Shown piece after piece: positions 1 through 9,821 of a DNA stretch of 64,000 nt. The stretch spans positions 1 to 64,000 of the forward strand of contig JADBKU010000022.1 in assembly GCA_014896235.1 (NCBI GenBank). Reading direction: 5' to 3'. The notes beneath the pieces are model-generated. The model was not told the origin of the DNA. It did not search any database and worked only from the letters and a program-made list of their open reading frames with translations. Position numbers and translations under genes: made by a program. Origin of the DNA: a bacterium (lineage in GTDB: Bacteria > Desulfobacterota > Binatia > Binatales > Binataceae). Numbering within the stretch: the first letter of the stretch is position 1; the number at the start of each line of letters is the position of its first letter.

Positions 1-306
1 GCCGTCGAGGCGTCCGACGCCGCGCTTGGTATCGTCCTCGATGCGATCGATCGCGCGCACGGCGTCGCTTTGATTACCGCCGATCATGGCAACGCGGAAT
101 TCATGGCCGATCCCGCCACCGGACAGCCGCACACCGCGCACACGACGAATCCCGTGCCGCTGATTCTTTACGACCCCGCATTCAAGGGCAGGCTCAAGGA
201 GCACGGCACGCTCGCGGATGTCGCACCGACGTTTCTCGGGATGCTCGGGTTGGAGAAGCCGCCCGAAATGACCGGCCGCGATCTGCGCGACCCAACGCCG
301 CGCTAA
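1..306 (+). CDS. gpmI: 2,3-bisphosphoglycerate-independent phosphoglycerate mutase, C-terminal part (truncated by window start)
   Basis: [11 protein letters not shown]...[12 protein letters not shown]...[27 protein letters not shown] is typical of the iPGM C-terminus. Confidence 0.93.
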   Translation, partial: AVEASDAALGIVLDAIDRAHGVALITADHGNAEFMADPATGQPHTAHTTNPVPLILYDPAFKGRLKEHGTLADVAPTFLGMLGLEKPPEMTGRDLRDPTPR

Positions 307-327
307 ACAAATCGCGCCCGCGCGGCG

Positions 328-1194
328 TTACGCTTCGAGAATTGCGCGCGCCTCCGCCGGGGTCGCCACCTGATGGCCCATCGCGCGAATCGTCTCCGCC
401 GCGCGCGCTGCGAGTTCCGGGTTCGACGGCCCGCCTTCGCGCGCGTACTGGTAATCCTCCAGTCCGACGCGCACATGTCCGCCGAGGCTCACGATTAGCG
501 GCACGAGCGGCAGATTGTCGCCGCCGAGCGTCGCCGCGAACCAATTGGCGCGCACCCCCTTGAGCATGTCGAGATACGCTTCGAGGCTCTTCAGCGTCGG
601 CGGCAATCCGAACGGCAACTCCGGACCGCCGAGATAAAACTTGAGCAACAGCGGCTCGCTCAGCACGCCCAGCTCAAGGAACACCAGCGCGGCGCGCAGG
701 AAGCTCGGATCGAAAATCTGCAGGGTCGGACGCAATCCCAGCTCGCGCGATTTCTCTAGGAAATAGCGTATCGTCGCGTAGGAATTGCGATACACCATTT
801 CCTCGTTGTGAATCGCGCGGCGTTCGCGATCGTACGCGACCAGGTTCACCGAACCCATGTCGCCCGCGCCCAAATCCGGCTTGGTCGCCGGATCCTTCGC
901 CAGCGCGACGAAATGGCTGAAGCGCGCGGCCGCGTCGCCGTCGAGCGGAAACGTCGGCCACAGCAGCGCGTCGGATTCCGCCCGCGCCCGCCGATAGACC
1001 TCCGCGTAATACGGCACGTCGTGCACCCATTTGCCCGATTCCGGATCGCGCACGTGAAAATGAATTATCGCCGCGCCCGCCCGCGCCGTCGCGACCGCGT
1101 CGGCCGCGATCTCCGCCGGACTGTACGGGATGTTCGGATTCAGCTTGCGCGGCGCCGCGCCGTTGATCGCCGCCTCGATAATCACTTTCGCCAT
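328..1194 (-). CDS. BKACE family (DUF849) beta-keto acid cleavage enzyme
   Basis: KVIIEAAINGAAPRKLNPNIPYSPAEIAADAVATARAGAAIIHFHVRDPESG N-terminus and GHVRVGLEDYQYAREG motif. Confidence 0.88.
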   Translation of the reverse strand: MAKVIIEAAINGAAPRKLNPNIPYSPAEIAADAVATARAGAAIIHFHVRDPESGKWVHDVPYYAEVYRRARAESDALLWPTFPLDGDAAARFSHFVALAKDPATKPDLGAGDMGSVNLVAYDRERRAIHNEEMVYRNSYATIRYFLEKSRELGLRPTLQIFDPSFLRAALVFLELGVLSEPLLLKFYLGGPELPFGLPPTLKSLEAYLDMLKGVRANWFAATLGGDNLPLVPLIVSLGGHVRVGLEDYQYAREGGPSNPELAARAAETIRAMGHQVATPAEARAILEA

Positions 1195-1212
1195 CCCGCC
1201 CTCCGCGCGCGC

Positions 1213-3306
1213 CTACCAGCGCACCACCTGCTCGTACACCTTCGGCAGTTGCCGCGGCAAGGACGTGATGTCCTCGATCACCAGATAGCGCGACGGCGCG
1301 CACATCTGCCGCAGATAGTCGTGTCCGGTGCGATCCACTGTAATGCAAAACGGCAGCACGCCCGCCATTTCGAGTTCTTTCAGCGCGACCATCGTGTCCT
1401 GGATTCCGTATGCGTTCGATCGCCGGTCGTGGCCGTAGTCGAAATCCTGCGGAAAGCCGTCGCTCAGCATGATCACGTGGCGCGCCCGCGAACTCACGTC
1501 CTTGAACTTCTCGCGCACGTGCCGAATCGCCGCGCCCATCCGCGTCGATCGTTTCGGCTCGACCGCGCCGACCCGCGCCCGCACCTCGTCCGACAATTCC
1601 TGGTCGAATTCCTTGATTACGTAAAATTCAACGTTATCGCGCCCGTGCCCCGAAAACCCCATGATCGCGTACGAATCGCCGATCTCCTCGAGCGCCTGCG
1701 CCATGATCACCAGCGCTTCCTTGTTCACGTCGATGATCCGCCGCGGACGCCGCGCCGGCTCCTGCCGCCGCTGCCACGCCTTCATCCAGTCGTCGCTGTC
1801 GTCGTCCGCAAGGTCGGCCTTGCGCGGCGCGCGATGAATCGGCTCGTCGGTCGAGGCCGACATGTCGAGCAGGAACAGCGTCGCCACGTCGCGCGCCTCT
1901 TTCTTGCGCGCCTTATAGACGCGCCCGTCGGGCAGCTCGCCCATCCTGAGCGAGATCCGCGCCTCGATCATCCGGTCCAGATCGATTTCGTCGCCGTCCT
2001 CCAGCCCGCGCACCATCCGGTATGACGCCGGCCGGATGCGCTGGAAATGCCTCCGCACCTGCGGCAGCACGTCGGAATAGCGGCGCAGCGTGTCCGCGAA
2101 GAAATCGCCGTTGTCGCCCTCCAGATGGATTTCGCGCAGCCGGCACCAGTTGCGCCGGTAATCGCCAAGCACGTAATCCCACTCGTCGTAAGCGTAATAG
2201 CTGTCCTGCCCGCGGCTTCGGCCGATCACCAGCCGTCCGCCGTGCGGCGGCGCGCCGATCTCGCCAAGCTGTTCGCGCAGCGCATCCAGCTCCTGCGCAT
2301 CCTTGCCGAACAGTTGCGTGAGGTACATCCCCTCGCCGTCGGCGCCGCCTTCGCCCTGCGCCGGCCGCAACTCCATCCCCTGCTCGATCAGCCGCCGAAT
2401 CTCCTCGGGCGTGAGCGGCCTGCCGCCCTTGCCCTTCGAATTCTGGCCCGACGTCTCCATCTGCACGTTCTGATCGGGTTCGCCGTCGCCGCCGCCTCCG
2501 TCGCCGTCGTCCTGCCCGAGTCCGTCGGCGCGATTTCCGGTGCCGCTCACGCGGCTCGCCAGCTCGTCGCGCATCTGGCCCGCGCGCTCGCCCAGCGGAT
2601 CGCCCGCGCCAGCCGCGCGCGCCGCCGCGATCAGCTCCTGCAGCCATTCGTAGATCGCCGCCGTGCTCCGCGCGCTGTCAGCCGCGGTCGCGCCGGGTTC
2701 GCGCAGCGGCGCGAAAAACTCTCTCGCGCGCGCGCTGAAAACTTCCGCAGGCTCGTCTTCCGCGCCGTCGATCCCGAACGCCGCCTTGATCAGCATCGTG
2801 CTGAACACTAGCGGCTTCAGCGTCCGCGCCAGCGCCGCGTTCATCCGCTCAATCCGCGGCGCGAGCCCGCGATAGCGCCGTTTCAGCTCGCCCTCGATTC
2901 GCGCCGCTTCCGCAAGCCGGAACAGCGCGCCCGCCAGCGCCGGATCGGCGAACGATTCGATGAATCCGTCGATCGCCTCAACCCCCGTCTCGCCGCGCTC
3001 CGCGAAACCCTCGAGGTCCGCCAGCCGCAAATCGTAGCTGCCGAACTCGTGGCGGCCCGCCAGATGCGCCGCCGTCAACACGTAATAGTCGCGCGCCATC
3101 GCCGCGTCGCCGACTCCGGCGATCGTCTCCGGCAGCAAAATCATTTCGCCGCCGCTCAGCGGATAATGAAACGGCAACACCGCGCCCGCGTTGGGCAGCG
3201 TGTCGATGCGGAATTCGAGCGGGAACAGCATCCGCATGAATTTCGTCAACATGCCCTTGACCATGAAAAGGGCGTGCTCGTCGGGCGCAACCATCTGTTC
3301 GGCCAT
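1213..3306 (-). CDS. VWA-domain protein, NorD/CobT-like
   Basis: VATLFLLDMSASTDEPI metal-ion-dependent adhesion site, ARHVIMLSDGFPQDFDYG; start taken at internal ATG (MAEQMVAPDEHA). Confidence 0.78.
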   Translation of the reverse strand: MAEQMVAPDEHALFMVKGMLTKFMRMLFPLEFRIDTLPNAGAVLPFHYPLSGGEMILLPETIAGVGDAAMARDYYVLTAAHLAGRHEFGSYDLRLADLEGFAERGETGVEAIDGFIESFADPALAGALFRLAEAARIEGELKRRYRGLAPRIERMNAALARTLKPLVFSTMLIKAAFGIDGAEDEPAEVFSARAREFFAPLREPGATAADSARSTAAIYEWLQELIAAARAAGAGDPLGERAGQMRDELASRVSGTGNRADGLGQDDGDGGGGDGEPDQNVQMETSGQNSKGKGGRPLTPEEIRRLIEQGMELRPAQGEGGADGEGMYLTQLFGKDAQELDALREQLGEIGAPPHGGRLVIGRSRGQDSYYAYDEWDYVLGDYRRNWCRLREIHLEGDNGDFFADTLRRYSDVLPQVRRHFQRIRPASYRMVRGLEDGDEIDLDRMIEARISLRMGELPDGRVYKARKKEARDVATLFLLDMSASTDEPIHRAPRKADLADDDSDDWMKAWQRRQEPARRPRRIIDVNKEALVIMAQALEEIGDSYAIMGFSGHGRDNVEFYVIKEFDQELSDEVRARVGAVEPKRSTRMGAAIRHVREKFKDVSSRARHVIMLSDGFPQDFDYGHDRRSNAYGIQDTMVALKELEMAGVLPFCITVDRTGHDYLRQMCAPSRYLVIEDITSLPRQLPKVYEQVVRW

Positions 3307-3422
3307 GACATGTATTGTGGCAAATCGGCTCCACGGGGCGCAATTTGGCGCCCTCCGGCCGCGCCGCGCCGATTTGCGGCTTGACTCCGCGCCAAGGCGC
3401 GGACTTAACTGTTCGCACACCG

Positions 3423-4946
3423 ATGCAACGCGATAATTTGGTTGGCTTTCGCCGCGTCCGGCCGCTCCTGCGCGCGATTCTCGCGCTTGCGCTCGCCGCC
3501 GCCGTCTCCACCCCCGCCCGCGCCGGCATAGCTGACGCGGCTCGCTACGCGAAACTCAAAAACGGCCTTCAGGTCATTGTCCTCGAAAATCACAAGGCTC
3601 CCGTCGCGACCCTCAACGTCTTTTATCGCGTCGGCTCGCGCAACGAACAGTTCGGGATGACCGGAATCTCGCATCTCTGCGAACATCTGATGTTTCGCGG
3701 CACGAAAAAACTCGCGCCCGAGGAATTTTCCAACATCATTCAGGAATCCGGCGGCGACGATAACGCTTTCACCACCGAGGATTACACCGACTATTTCGAG
3801 GTCATCAATCGCGACCATCTCAATGTGCCGATTTCGCTTGAAGCCGATCGCATGGCCAACTTCGCGCCCAAGGGCTTCGATTCCGAAAAGGCGGTCGTGA
3901 TGGAGGAACGGCGGCTGCGCACCGACGACAATCCGGAAGACGCGCTGCAGGAAATGACGCAGGCGGCCGCTTACGTCGCCCATCCTTACCACTGGCCGGT
4001 GATCGGCTGGATGAACGAGATTCGCCAGATCACGCTCGCCGACGCGATGCGCTATCACTCGATCTACTACTCGCCGCAAAACGCGGTCATCGTCGCGGTC
4101 GGCGATTTCGACGGCGCCAAAGTGATGAAGGAAATCAGCGACGCCTTTGGCGCAATTCCCAACGGACCCAAACCTCCGCCCGTGACCGAAGTCGAACCCC
4201 CACAGTCCGGCGAGCGCCATGTCGTGCTGCGCCACGCCGCCAATCTGCCGGCCGTCGCCGAAGCATTTCACGTGCCCAATTTCAAAAATCCCAAAGACGC
4301 CTTCGCGCTCGAAATCGCGAGCGAAATCCTCTCCGACGGCAAAAGCTCACGTCTTTACAAAGACCTGGTGCAGGACAAGCAGATGGTCGTGGACGTCAGC
4401 GCCGACTATGACATGACCTCTTTCGACCCGGGCCTGTTCTGGCTCTCCGCGCAAGTGCGACCCGGCGTGAAAAGCGATGCGGTGCTGGCCGAATTCGATC
4501 GCGAGCTTGCCGCCTTGCGCGACCATCCGGTCGGCGACAAGGAGTTGCAGAAAGCCAAAAATCTCGAACAGGCCGGCTTCGTCTTCGGACAGGACTCGAT
4601 TTTCCGCGAAGCGATGCTGCTCGGGTTGTACCAGATGCTCGGCGATTACCGGATGATCGACCAATATCTGCCGCAAATCGACAAGGTCACCGCGGCCGAC
4701 GTGCAGCGCGTCGCGCGCGAATATCTGATCGCCAGCAACTCCACCGTCGGCGTGCTCGTACCGACCGGCGTGCTGCCGCACGAAATGGGCGGCGGCGCCG
4801 CCGGCCAGGTCCATCACGCGCCCGATTCCAATCCCGCCACGCTCTCGCCGCGAACCTCGGCCGCGCCCGCGTCGCCAATCGCGTTCGCGCCGGTCCGCGC
4901 GAACGCCGCCAATGCAATCCTGACCGCGACGGAGGCGGTGCGATGA
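3423..4946 (+). CDS. M16 family zinc metallopeptidase (catalytic type), secreted
   Basis: Signal-like N-terminus; inverted zinc motif HLCEH (HxxEH) at about 3672-3686; LKNGLQVIVLENHKAPVATLNVFYRVGSRNE. Confidence 0.92.
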   Translation: MQRDNLVGFRRVRPLLRAILALALAAAVSTPARAGIADAARYAKLKNGLQVIVLENHKAPVATLNVFYRVGSRNEQFGMTGISHLCEHLMFRGTKKLAPEEFSNIIQESGGDDNAFTTEDYTDYFEVINRDHLNVPISLEADRMANFAPKGFDSEKAVVMEERRLRTDDNPEDALQEMTQAAAYVAHPYHWPVIGWMNEIRQITLADAMRYHSIYYSPQNAVIVAVGDFDGAKVMKEISDAFGAIPNGPKPPPVTEVEPPQSGERHVVLRHAANLPAVAEAFHVPNFKNPKDAFALEIASEILSDGKSSRLYKDLVQDKQMVVDVSADYDMTSFDPGLFWLSAQVRPGVKSDAVLAEFDRELAALRDHPVGDKELQKAKNLEQAGFVFGQDSIFREAMLLGLYQMLGDYRMIDQYLPQIDKVTAADVQRVAREYLIASNSTVGVLVPTGVLPHEMGGGAAGQVHHAPDSNPATLSPRTSAAPASPIAFAPVRANAANAILTATEAVR

Positions 4947-6322
4947 ACATTCTTAAAACCCGCCTCATGGCCACATTCGCCGCCGCCGCTTTGATCGTCG
5001 CCGCCGCCGCGCCGCGCGCCTGCGCGCTCCAAATCAAGCGGATGGAGCTGAGCAACGGCGCCGTATTGCTGATTTCCGAGCAGCATCAGTTGCCGATGCT
5101 CACCATGGCGATCGCGTTCGACGCCGGATCGCGCCGCGATCCTGCGGACAAGGGCGGCCTCGCCACCCTGACCGCGGCGGCGCTGATGCAAGGCACGAAG
5201 GATCTCTCCGCGTCCGATTTCAACCGCGAAGTCGATTTCATGGGCAGTTCGATCAACATCGCAGCCAGCCGCGATTTCACGATCGCGAGCGTCACCACGC
5301 TCAAGAAATATCAGTCGCAGTCGATCCATTTGTTAGCTCAGTTGCTGCAGGAGCCCGGCCTGCGCGCGGCCGACTTCAAGCGCAAGCAGGCCGAACAGAT
5401 CGCCGACATCAAGGCCAGCGAAGAAGAGCCAGGCTACGCCGCCGACGTCGCTTTCGTCCACGCGATCTTCGGCGATCGTCCCTACGGCCACATGCCTGAG
5501 GGTTCCACCGCTTCGGTGGCCCGGCTCACCCCCGCCGACGTGAGCGATTTCTACAAGAACTATTACAAGCTCGGCAGCGCGGTGATCGCGGTCGCCGGCG
5601 ACGTTGACGCGAACCAAATCAAGGCCGAACTGGAAAGCGAATTCACCGGACTCAAGGGCCGCGTGCCCGCGCAGCCCGCGCCCGCCCCGATCGAAATTCC
5701 GCCGGGAATCCACGCGCAACTGATCGATCGCAACGTCGCGCAGGCCAATCTGATGCTCGGCTCCGGCGGCGTCGCCCGCTCGAACCCCGACTACTACAAG
5801 CTGCAGGTGATGAATTACATCCTGGGCGGCGGCGGCTTCGCCTCGCGCCTGATGAAGGTCGTGCGCAGCCAGCATGGACTCGCCTATTCTATCGGGAGCG
5901 CTTTCGCAGCGCATAAATATCAAGGCGCGTTCCTCGTCGTGCTGCAGACCAAAAACTCCAGCGCCAACGAGGCCCTCAAGCTGGTTCTCGCCCAGATGCG
6001 CGAGATCCAGGAAAACCCGGTCTCCGACGCCGAGATGGCTTCCGCGAAGAAATATCTGGTCGGCAGTTTTCCGCTCAAGCTCGATCGTCAGAGCTCGATC
6101 GTCGGCTTCATGCTCGACACCGAAATTTACAACCTCGGCCTCGACTACGCCGATCGCTATCCGAAGCTGATCGACGCGGTAACCAAGGACGACGTGCGTA
6201 AGGTCGCGCGCGAGTATCTGCATCCGGATGCGCTCGATCTGGTCGCCGTCGCGAATCAGGCCGAGGCCAAAATCGACGTGGCGAAACTCCAACCGCCCGC
6301 CCAATCCGCCGCCGCCAAGTGA
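4943..6322 (+). CDS. M16 family peptidase homologue lacking HxxEH (non-catalytic partner)
   Basis: Start overlaps the upstream stop (ATGA); M16 fold features (VLLISEQHQLPMLTMAIAFDAGSRRDP, GGGGFASRLMKVVRSQHGLAYSIGS) but LATLTAAALMQGT replaces HxxEH. Confidence 0.88.
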   Translation: MNILKTRLMATFAAAALIVAAAAPRACALQIKRMELSNGAVLLISEQHQLPMLTMAIAFDAGSRRDPADKGGLATLTAAALMQGTKDLSASDFNREVDFMGSSINIAASRDFTIASVTTLKKYQSQSIHLLAQLLQEPGLRAADFKRKQAEQIADIKASEEEPGYAADVAFVHAIFGDRPYGHMPEGSTASVARLTPADVSDFYKNYYKLGSAVIAVAGDVDANQIKAELESEFTGLKGRVPAQPAPAPIEIPPGIHAQLIDRNVAQANLMLGSGGVARSNPDYYKLQVMNYILGGGGFASRLMKVVRSQHGLAYSIGSAFAAHKYQGAFLVVLQTKNSSANEALKLVLAQMREIQENPVSDAEMASAKKYLVGSFPLKLDRQSSIVGFMLDTEIYNLGLDYADRYPKLIDAVTKDDVRKVAREYLHPDALDLVAVANQAEAKIDVAKLQPPAQSAAAK

Positions 6323-6430
6323 CGCGGTTCGATTGCCGGAAAGCGTGCGTTCGGCGCGCCGCCTGATCTATACTCGCGGCGTGGACAAAGGCTGATCGAC
6401 TCAGCTCGCGCACCCTAACCGGAGGTCATC

Positions 6431-7042
6431 ATGAGCGGCAAATCGTGGAAGATCGAAGGCGAATATTTCGAGTCGTGCAACTGCGAGTTGCTCTGCCCGT
6501 GTCTCCTGACTCACGCCCAGGCGCGGCCCACCGAGGGCCATTGCGATGTCGTGCTCGCGATCCATATAAATCGCGGCGACTTTGGCGGCGTCGATATTTC
6601 GGGTCTCAACGCCGTGCAGGCGCTCACCACGCCCGCTGAGATGTCCAAAGGCAATGGCACGATGGCGGTCTATCTCGACAGCCGCGCCAATGACGCCCAG
6701 CGCGCCGCGCTCGAGGCGATCTTCACCGGCGCCGCGGGCGGTCCGCCCGCGCTGATGGCCCCGATGGTCGCGAAACGGTTGCCGACCAAATCGGCCGCGA
6801 TTCAATACAGCTCCGACGGCCGCACCTGGAAGGTTTCGATCGCGGGCGTGACCGACGTCACGGTCGCGGGCGTGACCGGCGCGGGCGACAAGGTCGTGTG
6901 GCTGGAAAACGTCGGCCATCCCTTTTCGCGCCGGCTCGCCGCCGCCAAAGGAACCGCCAGCAGCTACCACGACCATGGGCTGAAATTCGAGAATTCGGGC
7001 CGCAACGGACATTTCTCCGCAATCAACTGGTCCAACGCCTGA
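6431..7042 (+). CDS. DUF1326 domain-containing protein
   Basis: WKIEGEYFESCNCELLCPCLLTHAQARPTEGHCDVVLAIHINRGDFGGVDISGLN typical of the family. Confidence 0.85.
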   Translation: MSGKSWKIEGEYFESCNCELLCPCLLTHAQARPTEGHCDVVLAIHINRGDFGGVDISGLNAVQALTTPAEMSKGNGTMAVYLDSRANDAQRAALEAIFTGAAGGPPALMAPMVAKRLPTKSAAIQYSSDGRTWKVSIAGVTDVTVAGVTGAGDKVVWLENVGHPFSRRLAAAKGTASSYHDHGLKFENSGRNGHFSAINWSNA

Positions 7043-7076
7043 GCCTCGGACGGGCGCTCGCGCCGCGCATATCGCG

Positions 7077-7868
7077 ATGACCACCGACGCGAATTCGGCT
7101 CCGGCCGCACAGAGCGCGCCGGGGCTGCCGTCGCGCGATCGCGCCGCAATCTGGATCGGGCTCATCGCACTGAGCGCGCTGGCTTGGATCTATCTGGCGC
7201 GGATGCCAATGTCGGCGAACGATTTCAGCCCGATCGTCGCGCGGATGCTGGCGGCGATGCCGGCGGGCGCGGCGGACGCCTCGATCACCTTCCTGATGTG
7301 GGCGGTGATGATGGTGGCGATGATGCTACCGAGCGCAGGCCCGACCATTTCGACCTTCGCCGCGATCGCGCGCCCGCGCCCGGGCTTCAGCGCCGCACAC
7401 GTCTGGATGATGGTCGGCGGTTATATCGCCGCGTGGACCGCCTTTAGCGCGGCCGCGACCGCCCTGCAGCTCGCCTTGCAGCGCGCCGCGATGCTCAGTG
7501 GCACGGCCGCCGCCACGCCGCTCGCCGGCGCGGCGATCCTCGCCGCCGCCGGGCTTTACCAGTTCACGCCGTTCAAAGACGCCTGCCTGAGCGGATGCCA
7601 GTCGCCGATCGGCTTCTTCATGACGCACTGGCGCGACGGCGCGATCGGCGCGTTCCGGATGGGCGCGCGGCACGGCTGGGTGTGCATCGGATGCTGCGCG
7701 ATGCTGATGGCGTTGCTGTTCGTCGCGGGTGTAATGAACCTGGCATGGGTCGCGTTGATCAGCGTGCTGGTGCTGCTGGAAAAAGCGACGCCATGGGGCC
7801 GCACGATCGCCCGCGTCGCGGGAATCGCGATGATCGCGGCGGCGCCGATCGTCGCGCTGGCGCACTGA
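7077..7868 (+). CDS. DUF2182 domain integral membrane protein
   Basis: MWAVMMVAMMLPSAGPTI; YQFTPFKDACLSGCQSPIGFF; MGARHGWVCIGCCAMLMAL. Confidence 0.87.
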   Translation: MTTDANSAPAAQSAPGLPSRDRAAIWIGLIALSALAWIYLARMPMSANDFSPIVARMLAAMPAGAADASITFLMWAVMMVAMMLPSAGPTISTFAAIARPRPGFSAAHVWMMVGGYIAAWTAFSAAATALQLALQRAAMLSGTAAATPLAGAAILAAAGLYQFTPFKDACLSGCQSPIGFFMTHWRDGAIGAFRMGARHGWVCIGCCAMLMALLFVAGVMNLAWVALISVLVLLEKATPWGRTIARVAGIAMIAAAPIVALAH

Positions 7869-8416
7869 GCGCACGCTGCGAAATTTTCACGCTCGGCCAT
7901 TCGACCCATCCCCTGGCCGAGTTCCTCGAACTGCTGCGCGCTCATGAGATCGCGCTGCTTGCCGACGTTCGTTCGTTTCCGTCATCAAGGCGCTGGCCGT
8001 GGTTCAATCAGGCGGAGCTTGCCTCCGCCGTCGCCGCATCCGGGCGCGAGTACCGATGGTTCAAGGCGCTCGGCGGCCGCCGCCGCTCCAGGCTTGCCGA
8101 CTCGCCGCATCGCGCGTGGGAGCATCCCGCGTTTCGCTCCTACGCCGACTATACCGATACGCCCGAATTCGCCGCGGAACTTTGCGAACTATGCGACGCC
8201 GCGCAGCAGCTCCGCACCGCGATCATGTGCTCGGAAGGATTGTGGTGGCGATGCCATCGGCGGATCGTGTCGGACCATCTAACGATCCGCGGATGGCGCG
8301 TGCGGCATATCCTGCCGGACGGCAAAATCGCGGAGCATGAATTGACGCCGTTCGCATCGGTCGCGGGCGAGCGAATCGTGTACGACGGCGGGCAGGGAGC
8401 GCTCGGCCTCAAATGA
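7865..8416 (+). CDS. DUF488 domain-containing protein
   Basis: IFTLGHSTHPLAEFLELLRAHEIALLADVRSFPSSRRWPWFN; MCSEGLWWRCHRRIVSDHL. Start uncertain: CTG at 7865 overlapping the upstream TGA, or ATG at 7793. Confidence 0.85.
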   Translation: MSARCEIFTLGHSTHPLAEFLELLRAHEIALLADVRSFPSSRRWPWFNQAELASAVAASGREYRWFKALGGRRRSRLADSPHRAWEHPAFRSYADYTDTPEFAAELCELCDAAQQLRTAIMCSEGLWWRCHRRIVSDHLTIRGWRVRHILPDGKIAEHELTPFASVAGERIVYDGGQGALGLK

Positions 8417-8437
8417 CCGGAGCGGCGCCCGCCGGTA

Positions 8438-8469
8438 GATCAAGTGGCGCCAGATGGCGCCACTTGATC
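8438..8469. terminator. Perfect 14-bp stem / 4-nt loop hairpin between convergent genes
   Basis: gatcaagtggcgcc-agat-ggcgccacttgatc; lies between the DUF488 stop and the cytochrome c stop. Confidence 0.7.
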
Positions 8470-8791
8470 ACTGCGTGCCGGCGTTGCGTTCGAGATAGTT
8501 CAATATCGCGCGACGTTCGCCTTCGCTGAGCGGCGGCAGGCCGGCCTGCGCGATTTTCGGCTCCATTGCGTCAACCTGCGTCGCCCACATCGCCGCGGTC
8601 ATCGAAGACGGAGCATATGGCTTGTGACATGAGCCGCATCGGCGGGCATAAAGATGCTCAGCCGCGCTGCCTTGCTCGGGCAACGGCGCGTTCCGGCATC
8701 CGCCGCTGGCGATCGCAAGCGCGATCGCCAACGGCGCCAGAAATGCGACGATGCGCCGATTTGGACTATCAAAGCGACGGGTAGGCGACAA
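8468..8791 (-). CDS. Small c-type cytochrome, probable lipoprotein
   Basis: Single heme motif CGSCH; hydrophobic N-terminus followed by ASGGC lipobox-like motif. Confidence 0.75.
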   Translation of the reverse strand: MSPTRRFDSPNRRIVAFLAPLAIALAIASGGCRNAPLPEQGSAAEHLYARRCGSCHKPYAPSSMTAAMWATQVDAMEPKIAQAGLPPLSEGERRAILNYLERNAGTQ

Positions 8792-8792
8792 T

Positions 8793-9278
8793 TCAGATTA
8801 ATCGCGCGGCCGGAAGCAGCGTTCTTAGTTCCGCCTGAAGCGCCGCGATCAACGCCTGCCGCTCGTCGTCCGGCAGCGGGCGGCGGCGTTCCGCTGCCGG
8901 ACGCGTCCAGACCGGCTCGAGCCGCATCTGGTCATCGCTGTAGCGCGGAAAGACGTGCCAATGAACGTGCGGCTCCTGATTGCCAAGACACTCATAATTG
9001 AGCTTTAACGGCTTTGCGACCCGCTCGATCGCTTTTCCGACGGCCATCAGCTCATCGAGCAGCTCATGCGCTTCGCCGCGCGGCAAAGCATGCATTTCGC
9101 GCGCGTGCCGCTTGGCGAGAATCACGCAATATCCGCGATATAACTGCGCATCGCCAAGGATAAGCCAGCTCCGCGGCAATTCGGCGATCGCGTCGGGGAA
9201 CTCTCCCGCCGACAGCCGCGCAATCATCGCGCAAATGCCGCATCGGTCGTCCGCGGCGGCATGCTGTTCAGACGTCAT
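8793..9278 (-). CDS. HIT family hydrolase
   Basis: HVHWHVFPR histidine triad; CGICAMIARLSAGEFPDAIAEL N-terminus. Confidence 0.88.
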   Translation of the reverse strand: MTSEQHAAADDRCGICAMIARLSAGEFPDAIAELPRSWLILGDAQLYRGYCVILAKRHAREMHALPRGEAHELLDELMAVGKAIERVAKPLKLNYECLGNQEPHVHWHVFPRYSDDQMRLEPVWTRPAAERRRPLPDDERQALIAALQAELRTLLPAARLI

Positions 9279-9753
9279 CGCCGCCCTCCGCGCGAACCTC
9301 AATCAACTTGATTTGCGCATATTTCAGCAGTTCGGAAATCGTATGCAATTTGTAGGGCTTGCGGTAATAGACGCGCGAAACGCCAGTGTTGATCAGCACT
9401 TTCAGGCAATGAATACACGGCGTATGCGTAACGTAGATGTCGGCGTCGCGGATCGCGCTGCCGTTGCGCGCGGCCTGGGTAATCGCATTGATCTCCGCAT
9501 GAATCGTGCGATAGCAGTTCTGCTCGATTTCACCGTCTGGCGTGCGCGATTCGTAAATGAGGCAACCGACGTCGAGGCAATGCGGCAAGCCCGCCGGCGA
9601 GCCGTTGTAGCCGGTGGCCAGGATGCTCCGGTCGCGGACGATCACCGCGCCGACCTTGGCGCGCAGGCAGGTCGAGCGCTCGGCGACCTGCCGCGTAATC
9701 GTCATGAAGTATTGATCCCAGCTTGGACGCTCGGCGTGGGGTTTCTCCGCCAT
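9268..9753 (-). CDS. Deoxycytidylate (dCMP) deaminase / ComEB family
   Basis: AKVGAVIVRDRSILATGYNGSPAGLPHC; TIHAEINAI; HTPCIHCLKVLINTGVSRVYY. Confidence 0.92.
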   Translation of the reverse strand: MAEKPHAERPSWDQYFMTITRQVAERSTCLRAKVGAVIVRDRSILATGYNGSPAGLPHCLDVGCLIYESRTPDGEIEQNCYRTIHAEINAITQAARNGSAIRDADIYVTHTPCIHCLKVLINTGVSRVYYRKPYKLHTISELLKYAQIKLIEVRAEGGDDV

Positions 9754-9821
9754 CGATCAATCCCTGTGAAGCAAAGGCGCGGAAAATTTGACTGATATGG
9801 CTCCTAATGTGCAAAGTTCTT

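Noticed and set aside
808-2025. 405-aa plus-strand ORF across BKACE/VWA genes
   Set aside because: Antisense to two recognisable proteins; R/H-rich composition typical of a shadow ORF.
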